A DNA stretch of 64,000 bases from Setoptus koraiensis (taxonomy: Eukaryota > Arthropoda), in the NCBI GenBank assembly GCA_048013815.1, contig CM106586.1, positions 14,012,001-14,076,000 on the forward strand, written 5' to 3'. Below are positions 13,173-25,084 of this stretch, in pieces. A program made the position numbers and the translations under genes. How positions within the stretch are numbered: position 1 is the stretch's first letter; each line of letters starts with the position of its first letter. A model generated the notes under the pieces. The model was not told the origin of the DNA and ran no database searches. It saw only the letters and a program-made list of their open reading frames with translations.

Positions 13173-13981
13173 GGCGGCCCGCGACGACAATAACGACGGC
13201 AAACTCGGCGCAATGAGTCAAGTTGTTTGTGTGCGCCGCTTGCAACAAACTCGAACAGTGACAGTTTCACAACAAATTTATTCATTATCCGCCACTCACC
13301 ATTATTGCCGCCATTGTCTAACATCGGCACCAGCCAACGCCGGGCCCCATTTTGTCAAATTGATTCTCGCCAACTAAAGCGGCCCCACAAACAATGCAAA
13401 CAAACGAATGCTGCACGAATACTGTCGACCTGACACAATGGGCCCTTTAATCAAATTGTGTCGGCAAACAATTAACGACCTGCGCTCCGCCAACCGGACC
13501 GCCACCCGCGCCCGGCACGCCGAAATCCGGCCCAGTTTGTGCAGTTGTGCGCAAACCGCGCACCGCCGCCATCATTATTTGCCCATTTTTGCGCTGTGTA
13601 TTTGGCCATGTTTGCTTGATTATTGTGCAAATGGCGACACAGTCGTTGTGTCACAATGTGTCAGCGCGCGTTCCGCGCCGGGTCCGCGCCGGGTCCGCGC
13701 AATCGGCGTCGCCTCAGCCGGCCCATTCAGGCCGGCGCATGAACGCCCTTTTGCGGCGCGCTCGGCCTTCCGCCACTCTCGCCGGGCCGGGTCAGTGCGG
13801 GGTGCGCGGGTAGCGCGGATTAGCGATGGGGCCGGCTTTTGGGGTCAGTCGCTGCGCGTGAGAGCGCCCAGCGCCGTAGAGTGTCACTAACTGGTGGCGA
13901 GTGACAGTTGACAATTGACAATTATTGCATGTGATGCGCCCTCTGTTAACCGGAGTCTGTTTACATCATAGTGGGCGCCTC

Positions 13982-14017
13982 GTGAACTATGGACGGGCGC
14001 GCCCGTCCATAGTTCAC
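13982..14017. repeat. Perfect 36-bp palindrome
   Basis: The 18-base half-site GTGAACTATGGACGGGCG is followed immediately by its exact reverse complement, with no spacer. The next bases on each side do not pair. Confidence 0.97.
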
Positions 14018-14497
14018 CAGCAGCCAGTAGCTGTGATATTGAGCGATGACAGGATGAAATTAACTCGTTAAGGGGGCGCAACGTTTGATTTTCTCCTCTT
14101 AGTGACGCGTCTGGCGTGGCGGGCGGCCGGGCGGCCCGTCGAGCGTGAGCCATTCTGCGCCTAGTCGGTCGGTCGGTCGGGCCCCCCGTTTGACGGGTGA
14201 CGGGTCGGTGGGCGAGATTTGACACGACGTGGCGCACATTGGGCACAGCTTGGCGCCCAGTGAGCGGGCCGTCGAGTGGGCGCCGCAGCGCGCGGCGAGT
14301 GTGTGCGCCAAAATGACGCGCCGCCGGCCAACTGACAATGATTTAACTTGATCAACTTAAACTGGCCCGCCTAACGGGGCCCCCGACGCGAGCGCCGCGC
14401 CGAGCCCGCTGGCGTGTCCGCCTGGCTGGCTGTCATGTTGCCGGGGCCCGCTCATTTGGGGCGCTGCCATGGCTACTCGGCTCGCTCGCACTACTGG

Positions 14498-14560
14498 CCT
14501 CGCATTGCTGGCAATACTCGGCTGGCATTGCGCCCAGCGAGTATTGCCAGCAATGCGAGG
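14498..14560. repeat. Hairpin with perfect 23-bp arms and 17-nt loop
   Basis: The arm at 14498-14520 (starting CCTCGCATTGCTGGCAAT) is exactly complementary to 14538-14560. The loop (14521-14537) can add CTGG/CCAG pairs. Perfect complementarity is unlike most animal microRNA precursors, which carry mismatches. It is followed by diverged tandem copies of a TTGCGTAATACTCGCAAG word (14576-14645). Confidence 0.97.
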
Positions 14561-14575
14561 GCCTGCATTGGGGCC

Positions 14576-14645
14576 ACTCGCAAGTTGCGTAATACTCGCA
14601 AGTTGCGTAATACTCGTAATGCTTGCAAGTTGCGCAATGCTCGCT
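14576..14645. repeat. Diverged tandem repeat of about 17 bp
   Basis: CGCAAGTTGCGTAATACT-like units follow one another. The last copies read TTGCAAGTTGCGCAATGC. Confidence 0.7.
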
Positions 14646-16043
14646 CGCTCGCCCCGATTACGTAATACGCGCGGCCTGGCCGCTTCAAATATATTTATAT
14701 ATCCATGTGAGCCGGCCAGCCATTTGTCAGAGCGGGCGGGTGAGTGATATTGTTTGGCTATTTCTCCCCTGCCACTCACACTATTTCTCCCCTGCCGTAC
14801 CCGTACCGTTTCTAGGGCATTTCTAACACACTCCATGACACGCGAGAGGGGGGGGGGAGCGTGTAGTGCCGGTAATGGGCATATATTGCGTCACATGGGC
14901 GCCCATTCATAAGTTGACAGCTCAATTGGTTGGCTTGCACATTTGAGTTGTCCATTTATTCAGTGGGCATCATCAGCAATCATTAGCGGAGCAACTGTCT
15001 ATTTATTTGTGTGTCATACCACCGCTACACTTATATTGTTGGCAGTTGCTGCCGGCTCGGCGCGGCGCCGGCTCGGCCCGCTCGGGACGGCTCGGCCGAC
15101 CCGGCCCGGCCCAGCGAGCTCATTATCAAGTGAACCGGCTGACACTATATATCAGCTACAAACACAACAACAACAACTTGCCGCTTGTGTGTCAAATCAA
15201 ACAGTTAGCGCACACATTAAACGGCGCCCCCTACGCGTATACAATGATAAACAGCGACTAGCTACAACAAATAAACAATGACTAATGTATGCAAATGCGC
15301 CTAAGTGCAGCATAGCGGCCGGCCCGACGGCCCGACTGTCTGGCCGGCCGTTATATATGGCGAGCTATGCGGCCCCATGCGCCGCTACATGGGCATATCG
15401 GCCGCTACATGGGTATATGGGGCGCTCGGGCGCGTGCCCCGCCAGCGCCACCAGCGGCCATTGTGGGCCCATTGTTCATAACTGATGATACAATGCTCGC
15501 CATTGTAACACAAGACCCAATCCGCTCTCTCGAGTGCGCCCCAAACAAAGCGACTCCAAATATGCGCGCGCTAATTTATTATATCCATGGCGCTGTATAT
15601 TCAGGCAACTTGTTATGGCACCACTACAAGTTACACTGGCCATGTTGCGTAACATTGTTGCCGGCCATTGTGGGCATTATTTATTCCGAACTGGCGCCAC
15701 CACGGGGGCCCGCAAAGCGGGCGCCCACCTAAGGCCGCTTTAGACAACACTTTTTAATTGAATAACACCGAGCCGCGCTGGATAGGCCCAATTTCGCTGG
15801 CCATAATTTTACAGCTGCCACATAGCTGGCGAGTCGGGCGCTCGCCGGGGCCCCTCGCCAGCCAGCCAGCCAGCCGGGCTGCACGCGGTGCGGGCGCCAT
15901 CACAACGTTCAATGCTGCTGGCACCATGAATCAATCATGCTTTGTGGCGGCCCAAAATTGCTCGCACAAGCTCGCCCTCGGGCGACGCGCCGGCCCCAAT
16001 TTTTCAGACGCACACCCGTACTGGCGCGCACCGCTACTGGCAA

Positions 16044-16102
16044 CTATCCAATTGGCACGGTGCGGATTGCCCGAGCGGACCCAGCGAGCGCCAATTGGAT
16101 AG
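16044..16102. repeat. Inverted repeat, 13-bp perfect arms, 33-nt spacer
   Basis: CTATCCAATTGGC (16044-16056) pairs exactly with 16090-16102. Confidence 0.8.
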
Positions 16103-17621
16103 ACTGATGCTGGCAAATGTGGGCCAAACATGGCCAGTGTTTGCATGGCAGCGACAACCGCGGGCCGCTGCCGGAAAATGCGGCGCGGTTTGCCACTTAT
16201 GCGCTAATTTTTATCTGTTTATCTAGATGCTGTCGCGCTAATGTTGTTGTTGTTGTTGCCCGGCGTTGCTGTTCTGGCAGATTATCCAACGTTATCCGGC
16301 GGCCAGCATGGCGGCGCATTGTATTGAACAAGTTGTATTAATTTCGTTACACGTCGCTCTTACGACAACAATCGGGCGCCCCATCTAATATTTCATGTTT
16401 CGCGCAGCGCACATCGTGTGATATATGGCACACCGTGTGTGATATATCGCTGGCGCGCCTGGGCCGGCGGCCCACAGGTGGCGCCACCGGCCGCGTAACC
16501 TGCCCCCCAACGGCCCCCACCAACGCCGGACCGCAATTCGGCCGGGCATCAATATGGCTTCACCTGGCTTGTCGCTGGTCTGATACTGGCCGACACTGCC
16601 TTTCACTGTGTGCTACAGTGTTTCAATCGGCCAAATATGGGGCCCAATGCAACACAACACGTGGGACTAATGTCGCCAATGGCTGGATATTGGACATTTG
16701 TTGTCGGTTGGCGGCGATGGCGCCGCGATCATCGCCCACGCGATGATTCATTGAGACATTAGATGACCATTAATAAGAATAAGAGGGCCGCACAAGAACC
16801 AGTTTTGCCCATTTGGCCGGCCCCCAAATGCGAGCCCGCCGAGATCCGACGACGGGCCAGCCCCTCGCGCCGCATTGTCGCATATACGTTGGCGCGATGC
16901 GAGCATATATTACGCATTTGGGCGCGCATTGTGCGGTGCCGCGCGGCCGCGCCGGACGCAAACAAATAACAATTTATTGTTATTTTATTCCGCTATCCGT
17001 GGGGCCGCCTTTGTGCCCGCCAGCACAATGGTCGCCCTACTTGACACAACTCAACTGGCTCGGGGCCGCTTTTCAGCGGCGCTCGGGCGGCCAGCCAGCG
17101 ACAATTCCGAGGCGCCTCTCGCGCTGCAATCGGACAATGTCCGCTCAAATGTATGCTCAAACCAAAACTCAAAAACTGTCACATACATTACGCACAAACG
17201 CCGGCCTCTCTGTGGGCGCCCCGGCCCCCATTGTAGCCATCGTGGGCCATCTATCAGCTGGTGGGGCTATTTCTCTTCGATTGTTATCGTTGCTCTGCTG
17301 GCGTCCCCCACCCAGAACCCGCCGGCAGCACGCCAAGCGGCCAGTCGCAACAAACAGCAACCTGCCACAAGGTGAATCATTGCTCGCCGGCGACAAAGCG
17401 ATGGGGCCCACTGGGGCCATCTTATTTTTATTCTTTTTGTCGCCCGCTGGCCGGCGGCCGCCGCAAACGTGTACAGTCTGTGTGTGTGCGTCTTGCAGTG
17501 CCCGCGTCGCCCCATGTCGCCCCATGTGTCTCTGGCCAATTTGAGCCTTGCCCACTCACCCCGGACATACGGACATGACAGTGTCAGCGCGAACGGGCGA
17601 CATCCACTGGCCGCCCAGCGG

Positions 17622-17670
17622 CCCGTGCGTTGGGCCCGTGCGTTGGGCCCGTGCGTTGGGCCCGTGTGTT
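17622..17670. repeat. 14-bp tandem repeat, about 3.5 copies
   Basis: The unit GCCCGTGCGTTGGG is repeated, the last copy carrying GTGTGTT in place of GTGCGTT. Confidence 0.85.
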
Positions 17671-18096
17671 AGGCCGGCCCAGAAAGTGGGCCAAACTAGG
17701 CGCACGGGCCCGCACTAAATCCTAACGGACACCGCTAATGCTCTCTCTCAATCTCTAAAATGCGCCCTCTCACAATTCCCGAGAAGCGCCCCCGACGCAC
17801 ACCGCCAACTGCCAGCCATATTGCATAATGCTATTACGTCATAGCGGCACATGCTGTTGCAGTTGCTGGCGCCGGTGGACAAAACAGCAACTGGGCCAAT
17901 CGCTCGCCCGCCCGCCGCCCGCGTCTAAAACCCGACACTTTTGCAGGGCGCGCACGCCGCAATCGATCGCCGCCGCCGCCGCTATGACGATGGCTTGAGT
18001 CGCCCAAGTGAGTCGGCAACCCGCCCGGGGCTCCACTGAGCCGGTGAGCCGGCGAGCGCGGGATTTCGCTTCGCGCAGTCTATCGGTGCCACTTAC

Positions 18097-18144
18097 CCGG
18101 CAGTCACTGCAACAGTAAGTGGCTAATGCCGGCACATCTAGCAT
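18097..18144 (-). other. Possible alternative first coding exon inside the 20-kb intron
   Basis: An ATG at 18142-18144 opens 16 codons (MLDVPALATYCCSDCR) that end exactly at a good donor, CGG|GTAAGT (GT at 18095-18096), in phase 0. The main acceptor of the 3' exon (5761) is phase 2 and does not fit. An alternative CCAG acceptor at 5839-5840 is phase 0 and would fit, giving an isoform without the zinc finger but with the C-clamp. The start context is poor and one good donor is expected by chance every few kilobases, so this is only a candidate. Confidence 0.12.
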
Positions 18145-18796
18145 CGAGCAGTTGGCTGGCAGTTATCAAAGGTCGTCACGATGGGCCCCAATTCAACTCT
18201 TGTGAGCCGGCCCCCTCCGTCTCCCCTCCGTCTCCCTTTCTCCCCTCGCTCCGCTGTCACTCGGTCTGTCGAATGGGCGCATTCTCTGGGGGCCAGGCGG
18301 CGCGCGCAGTTGATGGCAATGATATAATATCAGACACACGGCGGAATATCGAGATTCATATCTATGGCTCATAATATCGAGCGCTTGCAAAACGGTCAGA
18401 GCGAGAGGCCGAAAAAGGGAAAAGGGAACGAGCGAAGGTGGGAAGGGGCGCAGTGTAGTGTAATGGGCAAATGGGAAAATATAAAAAAATCGATTTCGCA
18501 CACAAACAGATTATATCAATTTTTACTCTCCATCACACACTTATACTTATACTTATATGCTCACGCTTATGTAACTTGTACTTATGCCCTCGCTTTAGCG
18601 ACACCAGTCATATCCTGCTGATATGACAACTGGCGCGGGCCCCGGCGCTGTCGCCGGCATGCAATCGACCATCGCCGGCCGGCCGGCCCGCCGAAAAGGG
18701 AAGCCAAGTTGGACGCACCGGCGCCCACTTCCGATTCGGCACACACACGCGCGCGCGAGTTAGTGTTGACTGGCGACTGCCATTAGGGCGCCGCGG

Positions 18797-18877
18797 CCGC
18801 TCGAAGCCGTTCCAATGCAACGATTGGGGCCGCTCGGAGCCGTTCCAATGCAACGATTGGGGCCGCTCGGAGCCGTG
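18797..18877. repeat. 33-bp tandem repeat, about 2.4 copies
   Basis: Two 33-bp units (18797-18829 and 18830-18862) differ by one base (CTCGAAG versus CTCGGAG) and are followed by a partial third. Confidence 0.9.
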
Positions 18878-19301
18878 GGCCGGCCCCGGTGGCCAGAGAG
18901 CGGCCGGCGACAAAAGGGGCCAGAGCACGAGATCAGCGGAATGGAACAGAGATAAGACATGCCAACGGCGGGCCTTATCTGTTATCAGCTGTTGGGGCCC
19001 CGAGAGCCCAGAGGCGGCGGCAAGCCGCTGGAGCCTCGAGTGAGCTTAGGGGCCCCATTTGTGTGTGCGTCGCCAGTGTGTGTGTGCATCTTGGGCGAGA
19101 TTGACCAGTGATAGACACTGGCCGAGCGGGCCAATCCGATCCGAGCCAGCGATCCGAGCCCGCGATACACGGCAAACGTATAGCCGAGAGGTCGCCGAGA
19201 GAACGAGTTTTATAAAAAAACTGACCAACCTGACAAAAGAGCTCGCGCCAGTTGGTCAACTTGTTAAGCTGACGCGACAGCGGCCGTGGGGACCCGGCGC
19301 G

Positions 19302-19332
19302 CCAGCTCAGCGGGCACCGGCGGCTGAGCTGG
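19302..19332. repeat. Inverted repeat, 10-bp perfect arms, 11-nt spacer
   Basis: CCAGCTCAGC (19302-19311) pairs with 19323-19332. Confidence 0.6.
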
Positions 19333-21264
19333 CCAGTTCGCTCGAGCGAGCGCCCACAAAAGTCGACCATAATCTTATAGGTTCAATGTGGGCCCCATCT
19401 TGGCAAAATTGCCACTTGGCTGTGAGATGTGCGCGAGATGGCGACCACAACAACAACAGCAACTGGCAACATTGATGATGATATATATCTTATTATTTCA
19501 TCCCCATTGGCAACTTTCGCGCCGCTGCCAACACCTAAGCTGATAATGTTTGCGCCTCACTTATCAAGCCTGGGCCGCTCCTCTCTTTCGGGGGCCCTCT
19601 TTCGGGCCGCTCCACGGCGAGGGGCAGCCCCAAGATAAAAAGCGTCAGAGTTTATTAATAATCATTGGCACGAACATGGCCGCATGGTGGCGTGTTATTG
19701 TTTGCGAACGATCCCAGCAAAACCATCGCGCTTGCCCGCGCGTTTGCCAGCGAGCTCGCGGGCCATAATTGCAACAAACAAACGACGCGCACCTAACTAA
19801 CTCGAGCGGCCCCAACGGCTAAAAGAATTGCCACGAGTTATATTATGGCGCGCGAGTTCAAGATATGAGCGGCGCAGCTTGTTTATCATCATTTTGCTAC
19901 TCTGGCGACCCCCATCAATCTAGAGGGAGACACTGTCGCGGCGCCGGGCCGCCAATCAACTCATTCCATCTTATCTCACCTGGAGGCGGCGGCGGCGGCC
20001 GCGCCAACTCACTGGAGCGTCGAGCGGCGGCCGGCGGCCGCCGAGACTCTCTAATCTCTGGAACAATCGCAGTCGCGAGCTGCGGGTGCCATTTACCGGC
20101 GCCCCATTACGGGCTGCGAGCGCTAGCAGCAACGTAAGGCAACTGCGCCAACGTTTTCGCAAGGAGCGCGGGCACTAAGGACTGCTCAGTAAGGGGCCCG
20201 CTGGGGCTAAATATAGCCCCAGAATGGAAGCAATTGGAGCGTCGCCGAGAGTTTAATGGTGTCTGGCTCGCCACTCGTCCATCATCGTCTATCGAGTAAT
20301 CTGAGCCAGGGCGCCTATGGGAACCAGCCAGTAATGCCAGCGCAAAATGGCACCGAATTAAGGCATCACCTGCAGCACTAGCGCCGCTACTATAACGGTT
20401 TGCTGGCCACAGGTGAGTGTGCCAAGCAGTTGTGCGATGATGCAGTTGGGGCCCGTTTTGGGGCCGGCGCGTTATGGTTTCATGGCGCGCCTCAATAGGT
20501 ACAAACAACCATTGGTGCCGCGTAGTATGCGCAAAACGGTGGCGAGGGGGCGCTGCTTAACGGCCGCTAGCGGAATTAATAAAACACAGCAACCCAATGT
20601 AACATTAATGATTCGGCCGGCATCGCGATTCGCGATGATGCTGCTGCCAAGCTGCCAGCCGGGCCATTGCCAAAGTGCTGCCAAAGTATTGTTGTGTCTG
20701 GCCACTAGAGAGCGCTCAGACGCGAACAACAAAATGTTTCTGGGGGCAAATTTCGCTCTCTCTCTCTCTCTCTCGCTCTTCCTCTTCCTCTCTGTCTGAC
20801 ACTGCGAGTCAGAGTCTCTGACACACTGGCTCGCCGGCGCATGATATAATGATATAAGAATATTATGTGAAGTAAATGATCATAATAATGATGTTGGGCC
20901 GGCGCCATTCGAGATGCGGCCCACGATCTCCGGCGAGCCAGCCACTAGATTTGCGCCATCCAGCGTGTGCGACTTGCGCGCGAGAAGTCAAGTGAAGTTG
21001 TTGTGCATTGTTGGCTCGCACGCTGCGTTATAAACTGCAAACATTACATAACCGGCAACATTGCGTAACAACATTAATATTGTGCCGGCTCACACTGGGC
21101 TCGTTGTGCTCTTTGCGCCGTGCGAGCCGTGTGAGCCTTGTGAGAGCCGGTGTGTGAGGCCAACTCTTGTGAGCAATATCCGCATAGATCCGGCGTGCGT
21201 GTGTGTGTAAATTTGGCACAGATTTGATTCGATCACGATGAGATCACGAGCTTACCATGGAGTG

Positions 21265-21469
21265 ACACACACACACACACACACACACAGAAACACATTT
21301 ACTGGTGCGTCGGGTGCAAACAATTTAAAGCCAATACACAAACAAGCTCGACTATTCATACTGTTAATGTCTCGCTGTGTGTGCGCGCCCCCCTAATGAT
21401 ACACTTGCCATTATCGCTCGTGCAACGCACACACACACACACACGCACACACACACACACACACACACA
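21265..21469. repeat. Two CA microsatellites
   Basis: CA runs lie at 21265-21289 and 21427-21469, the latter with one CG interruption. Confidence 0.9.
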
Positions 21470-21713
21470 ATGCTGGCGCAATAATACGCATAACGTGCAC
21501 ACGTACCGTGCACGTAGCGCACATTACGCAACACTGGCAAACGCTGGGCGCGCAATATTGCCGTCGCGTAATGTTACGTAATGTTACGCGCTCGTGCCAG
21601 CGTGTGTGCGCCACAAAGCTCGACAATGACAACAAAGTGCCCGCAACACAAGAGACAATAACGTGTAGTATGCATAACAAATAGATAATTCATCTTTGAG
21701 GTAGCCTGTTCAC

Positions 21714-21840
21714 GTGTTGTTGCCGTCGTTGCCGTCGTTGTCGTTGTTGTCGTTGTTGTCGTTGCCGTCGTTGTCGTTGTCGTCGTTGCCGTCGTTGTTG
21801 CTGTTGCCGTCGTTGTTGCTGTTGCCGTTGTCGTTGTCAG
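21714..21840. repeat. Degenerate GTT/GTC/GCC triplet tract
   Basis: About 125 bp of three-base periodic sequence (CGTTGTTGTCGTTGCCGTCG-like). It is open in several frames and reads as simple polymers, so I do not call it coding. Confidence 0.85.
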
Positions 21841-22276
21841 AGCCAGAGTGGTCAGTTGATGCAAACATCAACAACACACACAATGACCACGACAATTACA
21901 ATGACAACGCCGCCGACAACAACCGCCCGCAACCACCGCCGACCATAATGATGGCGATGATTATCGTGGCAACCATAATAAACGCATTAGCCTAATAACG
22001 TGAGTGTCACTTTTGTCATGCCAGGCCCGCTGCTCTTGTCAGGCCGGAACCCGCGACACGAGGCCGGCCCGCTCGCCGCGGCTCGCCGACACTCGTCGCG
22101 CCGCCGACAAAGTGGCACGCCTCTCGCTTGCTTGTCGAGCCGGTGCACAGTGTGCTCGCCCTGCTCCGGCTCTGTGCAAGTGTCGTCGGCTTCTTGGGAC
22201 TCGTGAGCCACTTTGAGCCCGATCGATCCGCGAAAAGACTTTTGACTTGTGCGCGACAGTGCACAATGTCAATCGC

Positions 22277-22537
22277 ACTCACAACTTGTGAGCTGTGCAA
22301 GCGATTACGTAATGTCGCCGTCTCGTGTCTAATGAGTTGCACGAGGCGCAACGAGCACAACGAGCGCAATAAGCGAACGGCGACGGCCACAATGGGCGAA
22401 AAGTTGTGACTTTTAACTTTTGCTAAGTACCTAGTTATAATTTTTATTTTCCAGTCCAGCGCCATTAAGCGTTTTGTCGCGCCTCATTGTATCGGCTCGC
22501 TCGCTCGCGACTCACAACTTGTAAGCTGTGCAAGCGA
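22277..22537. repeat. Direct repeat of 28 bp, copies 233 bp apart, one mismatch
   Basis: The copies lie at 22277-22304 and 22510-22537 and read ACTCACAACTTGT, R, AGCTGTGCAAGCGA, the R being G in the first and A in the second. Confidence 0.9.
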
Positions 22538-23498
22538 CAAAATGTGAGCAACGGCGCCTCTCGGCGGGCTTGTCAGCGCGGCGCGCTAATGCCACAAAAT
22601 AACGGTGCCACAAATGCTGCGACCGTAATAACTGTCTCAAGTGCGCATATTGCACACCAGCGCTCGCCACTGGCGACTCATGCGGGCCCCGGTGGCTTCG
22701 CCAGTCGGCGGCCAGTCGAGCGCCGCCAGTCGAGCGCCCGTTATATTGGCGGGCACGAGATTGTTGTGACGGGCGAACAGCTATCGACAGCTCGGCGCAA
22801 CTTGAATTTTCAAGTGCAATTCAAATTGACAACAGCGTTAGAATTCATCTCTCGCTTGCGCAACTGTGCCGGTCGACTTTTCGCATCCCGAATAGGGGGC
22901 CCCGCGCTCTGGCCGCGCCGTGCCCGCACTCTGGCCCCACTCTACTCTCTCGTACACGCAGCGAGCGGCGGTAATTTATAGCGGCCCGAGCGGCGACCAG
23001 AGGGCACGGGCATAATAATGAAATAATACGAGACATAATGGCCATAATTATGGCCTGAATAATAGCGGGCCCATTATTATTGTGCCGGCCGAGTGTCACT
23101 TGCGCATAATACAATAAACTATGGCCGCGCGATATAAGATATAAGATGAGCGAGAATTGACTCGCACAACAAGACGCCGCCCCTGACAAGTGGCCGGCGC
23201 TGTGCGACACGGCACAGATTGATCCAAATGGGGCCCGTTAATAACAAGCCGTTATCATTACTCTTGTTGTGCGTGCGCCCTTTCTAATGGACGGGTATTA
23301 TTTTAAGCGGTGTCGCTGAGACATTGCTCATTTTTTGCTGCGCTAAGTGCCCGCTCGGGAGCCGCACATCGCACACTGTCGCCGCTGCCCGCAATAATAG
23401 GGCCCCGCTCCTCATACATACTGGCTGGTTGTGCATACTGGCGTGTATGTTAATAATGCGCAACTATGCCGCCACGGCCAAGTGTGCCGGCGATGCCG

Positions 23499-23530
23499 GC
23501 TGCACAGTGCGCCGCGGCGCACTGTGCAGC
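23499..23530. repeat. Perfect 32-bp palindrome
   Basis: The half-site GCTGCACAGTGCGCCG is followed directly by its exact reverse complement. There is no spacer and pairing stops outside. Confidence 0.97.
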
Positions 23531-25022
23531 ATTGGGGCCTAGCGCCACAGGAAGTGGCGCCGGCGAGCGCATAAATTCATGAAAAAAAATGCATGTCGTT
23601 TGCCGTGGGCCGGCGTAACGAGCGCCGGCCGCTTTGTTTAAAACGGCGCTATGTGTGCGTGTGACGTAATATGTGCCCGCAATGGCCCGTAAGGACAAGA
23701 GCCGCTAATGAGCCTGATGAGGGTTATCTGCTACATTGGCGGGCGCGATGCACATTGGGTGACAATGAGCTGTCTGTGTGCGTGTGCGTCTCATCTTGAG
23801 TGGGGCCCGTTGCCGTTGTCTTGCGGGCCGGCGGCCAGCGGCTGGCCCGTGGCCGGCACGCAATCCGCAAACCCGCTACCCGTCGCGTATGCGTCGCGCG
23901 GATAATGTCGCCGGCCAGCAAATCCATTTGCCGGGCCGGCGCGCGCAATTTGATTTATGCGCGCGAGCTGCCGGCCGGCCCGCCGGCCCGCTACAATTGC
24001 ACAACCGGGCCCCCAACTGTCGCTGGCTGCCTGTCGTTGGCTGGCTTCGCCCCCTTGCAGTAACTTGCTGAATTTGCCGCGACTGGCGACTGGCAACAGT
24101 TTCGTCAGTTGCGGCCAGCTTCGGCTGCGCCAATTGGCGCGCCATCCGAGCCGGCCAGCACGAGCACGCGTAATGTGGAGCACGTGCAAGAGATATTATG
24201 CCACTCGTGTGTGTGTGTGTGTGCGTGTTGCGGCATTTGGCATCAGTGGCGCCGCTTGCGAGCGAGGCGCCCCAACGGTGCCAACCAGGCACGGGCAACG
24301 GGGCCCGAAATGGGCCCAAAATGGACGGCCGTTGATCATCATGCATGCACATAGCGACATTTGCGCACAGCGACGTACACAGTGCGCAGAGCGCAAATAA
24401 CGCGTGCTAGCACTGCTGGCAGTGAGCGCGAGTCGCTAGGTAATGAGCGCGAAAACGCGCCAGTAAACCGGCAGTTCGTTAGAGCGAACAAACGACTGCT
24501 ACATTTGCAATGACAACAACATCATCAGCAGCCGACAATGTTGCTTGAAACCGGAAGTGAGTGTGCGGGGGCGTGACTTTGCGAGCGCGCGCGCGCGTGA
24601 CGATTCGGACAAAAGGTGGCGACTGTTGTTCAATGTTCTCTGGCCTCTTTGTGTGCGCCTCTGGCACAGAGAGATGCGATAGGGGGGCCGGGGCCGAGAC
24701 AGGGAAGGGGCGAACGTGATGCGAATTGTGATGTCGTCATTAGTGGACACATCGAAATTAGTTGTTGGCGTCGCGGGTGCCGCCGAGTATGAGTTGCGAC
24801 CGCCGGCCGCCAGCCGCCGGTCGGATCAGATTACGGGCACTATCAGCGGGCAGCAGTCAATAGTGTGAGTAGTGGTATCGAGTAGTTGTAGTGGCCTCAC
24901 CGACACTTGTGTGTGATACGTTTATGATACGTTGCGCGCCTCAACGGGCGGCCGCGCGGCAACGGATGTGCGGATACGCGCCGCGCAAGTCTGTGTGACT
25001 CATCATTGCGACACTGGCGCCG

Positions 25023-25084
25023 CTGGCCGGCGATACGCGGCGACTTGCCGCTGGCCGGCGATACGCGGCGACTTGCCGCTGGCC
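25023..25084. repeat. 28-bp tandem repeat, 2.2 copies, each with a GCCGGCG word
   Basis: Identical units at 25023-25050 and 25051-25078 are followed by a six-base start of a third. They lie about 700 bp downstream of the zinc-finger exon in gene orientation. Confidence 0.9.

Noticed and set aside
16044-16102. tRNA-like D-loop words near 16060-16085
   Set aside because: No B box, anticodon arm or acceptor stem can be drawn. I found no tRNA elsewhere in the window either.
20222-20420. Plus-strand open stretch of about 60 codons before a CAG|GTGAGT donor at 20411-20420
   Set aside because: The only coding-looking frame meets a TAG before the donor, the acceptor is poor and the opposite strand is also open.
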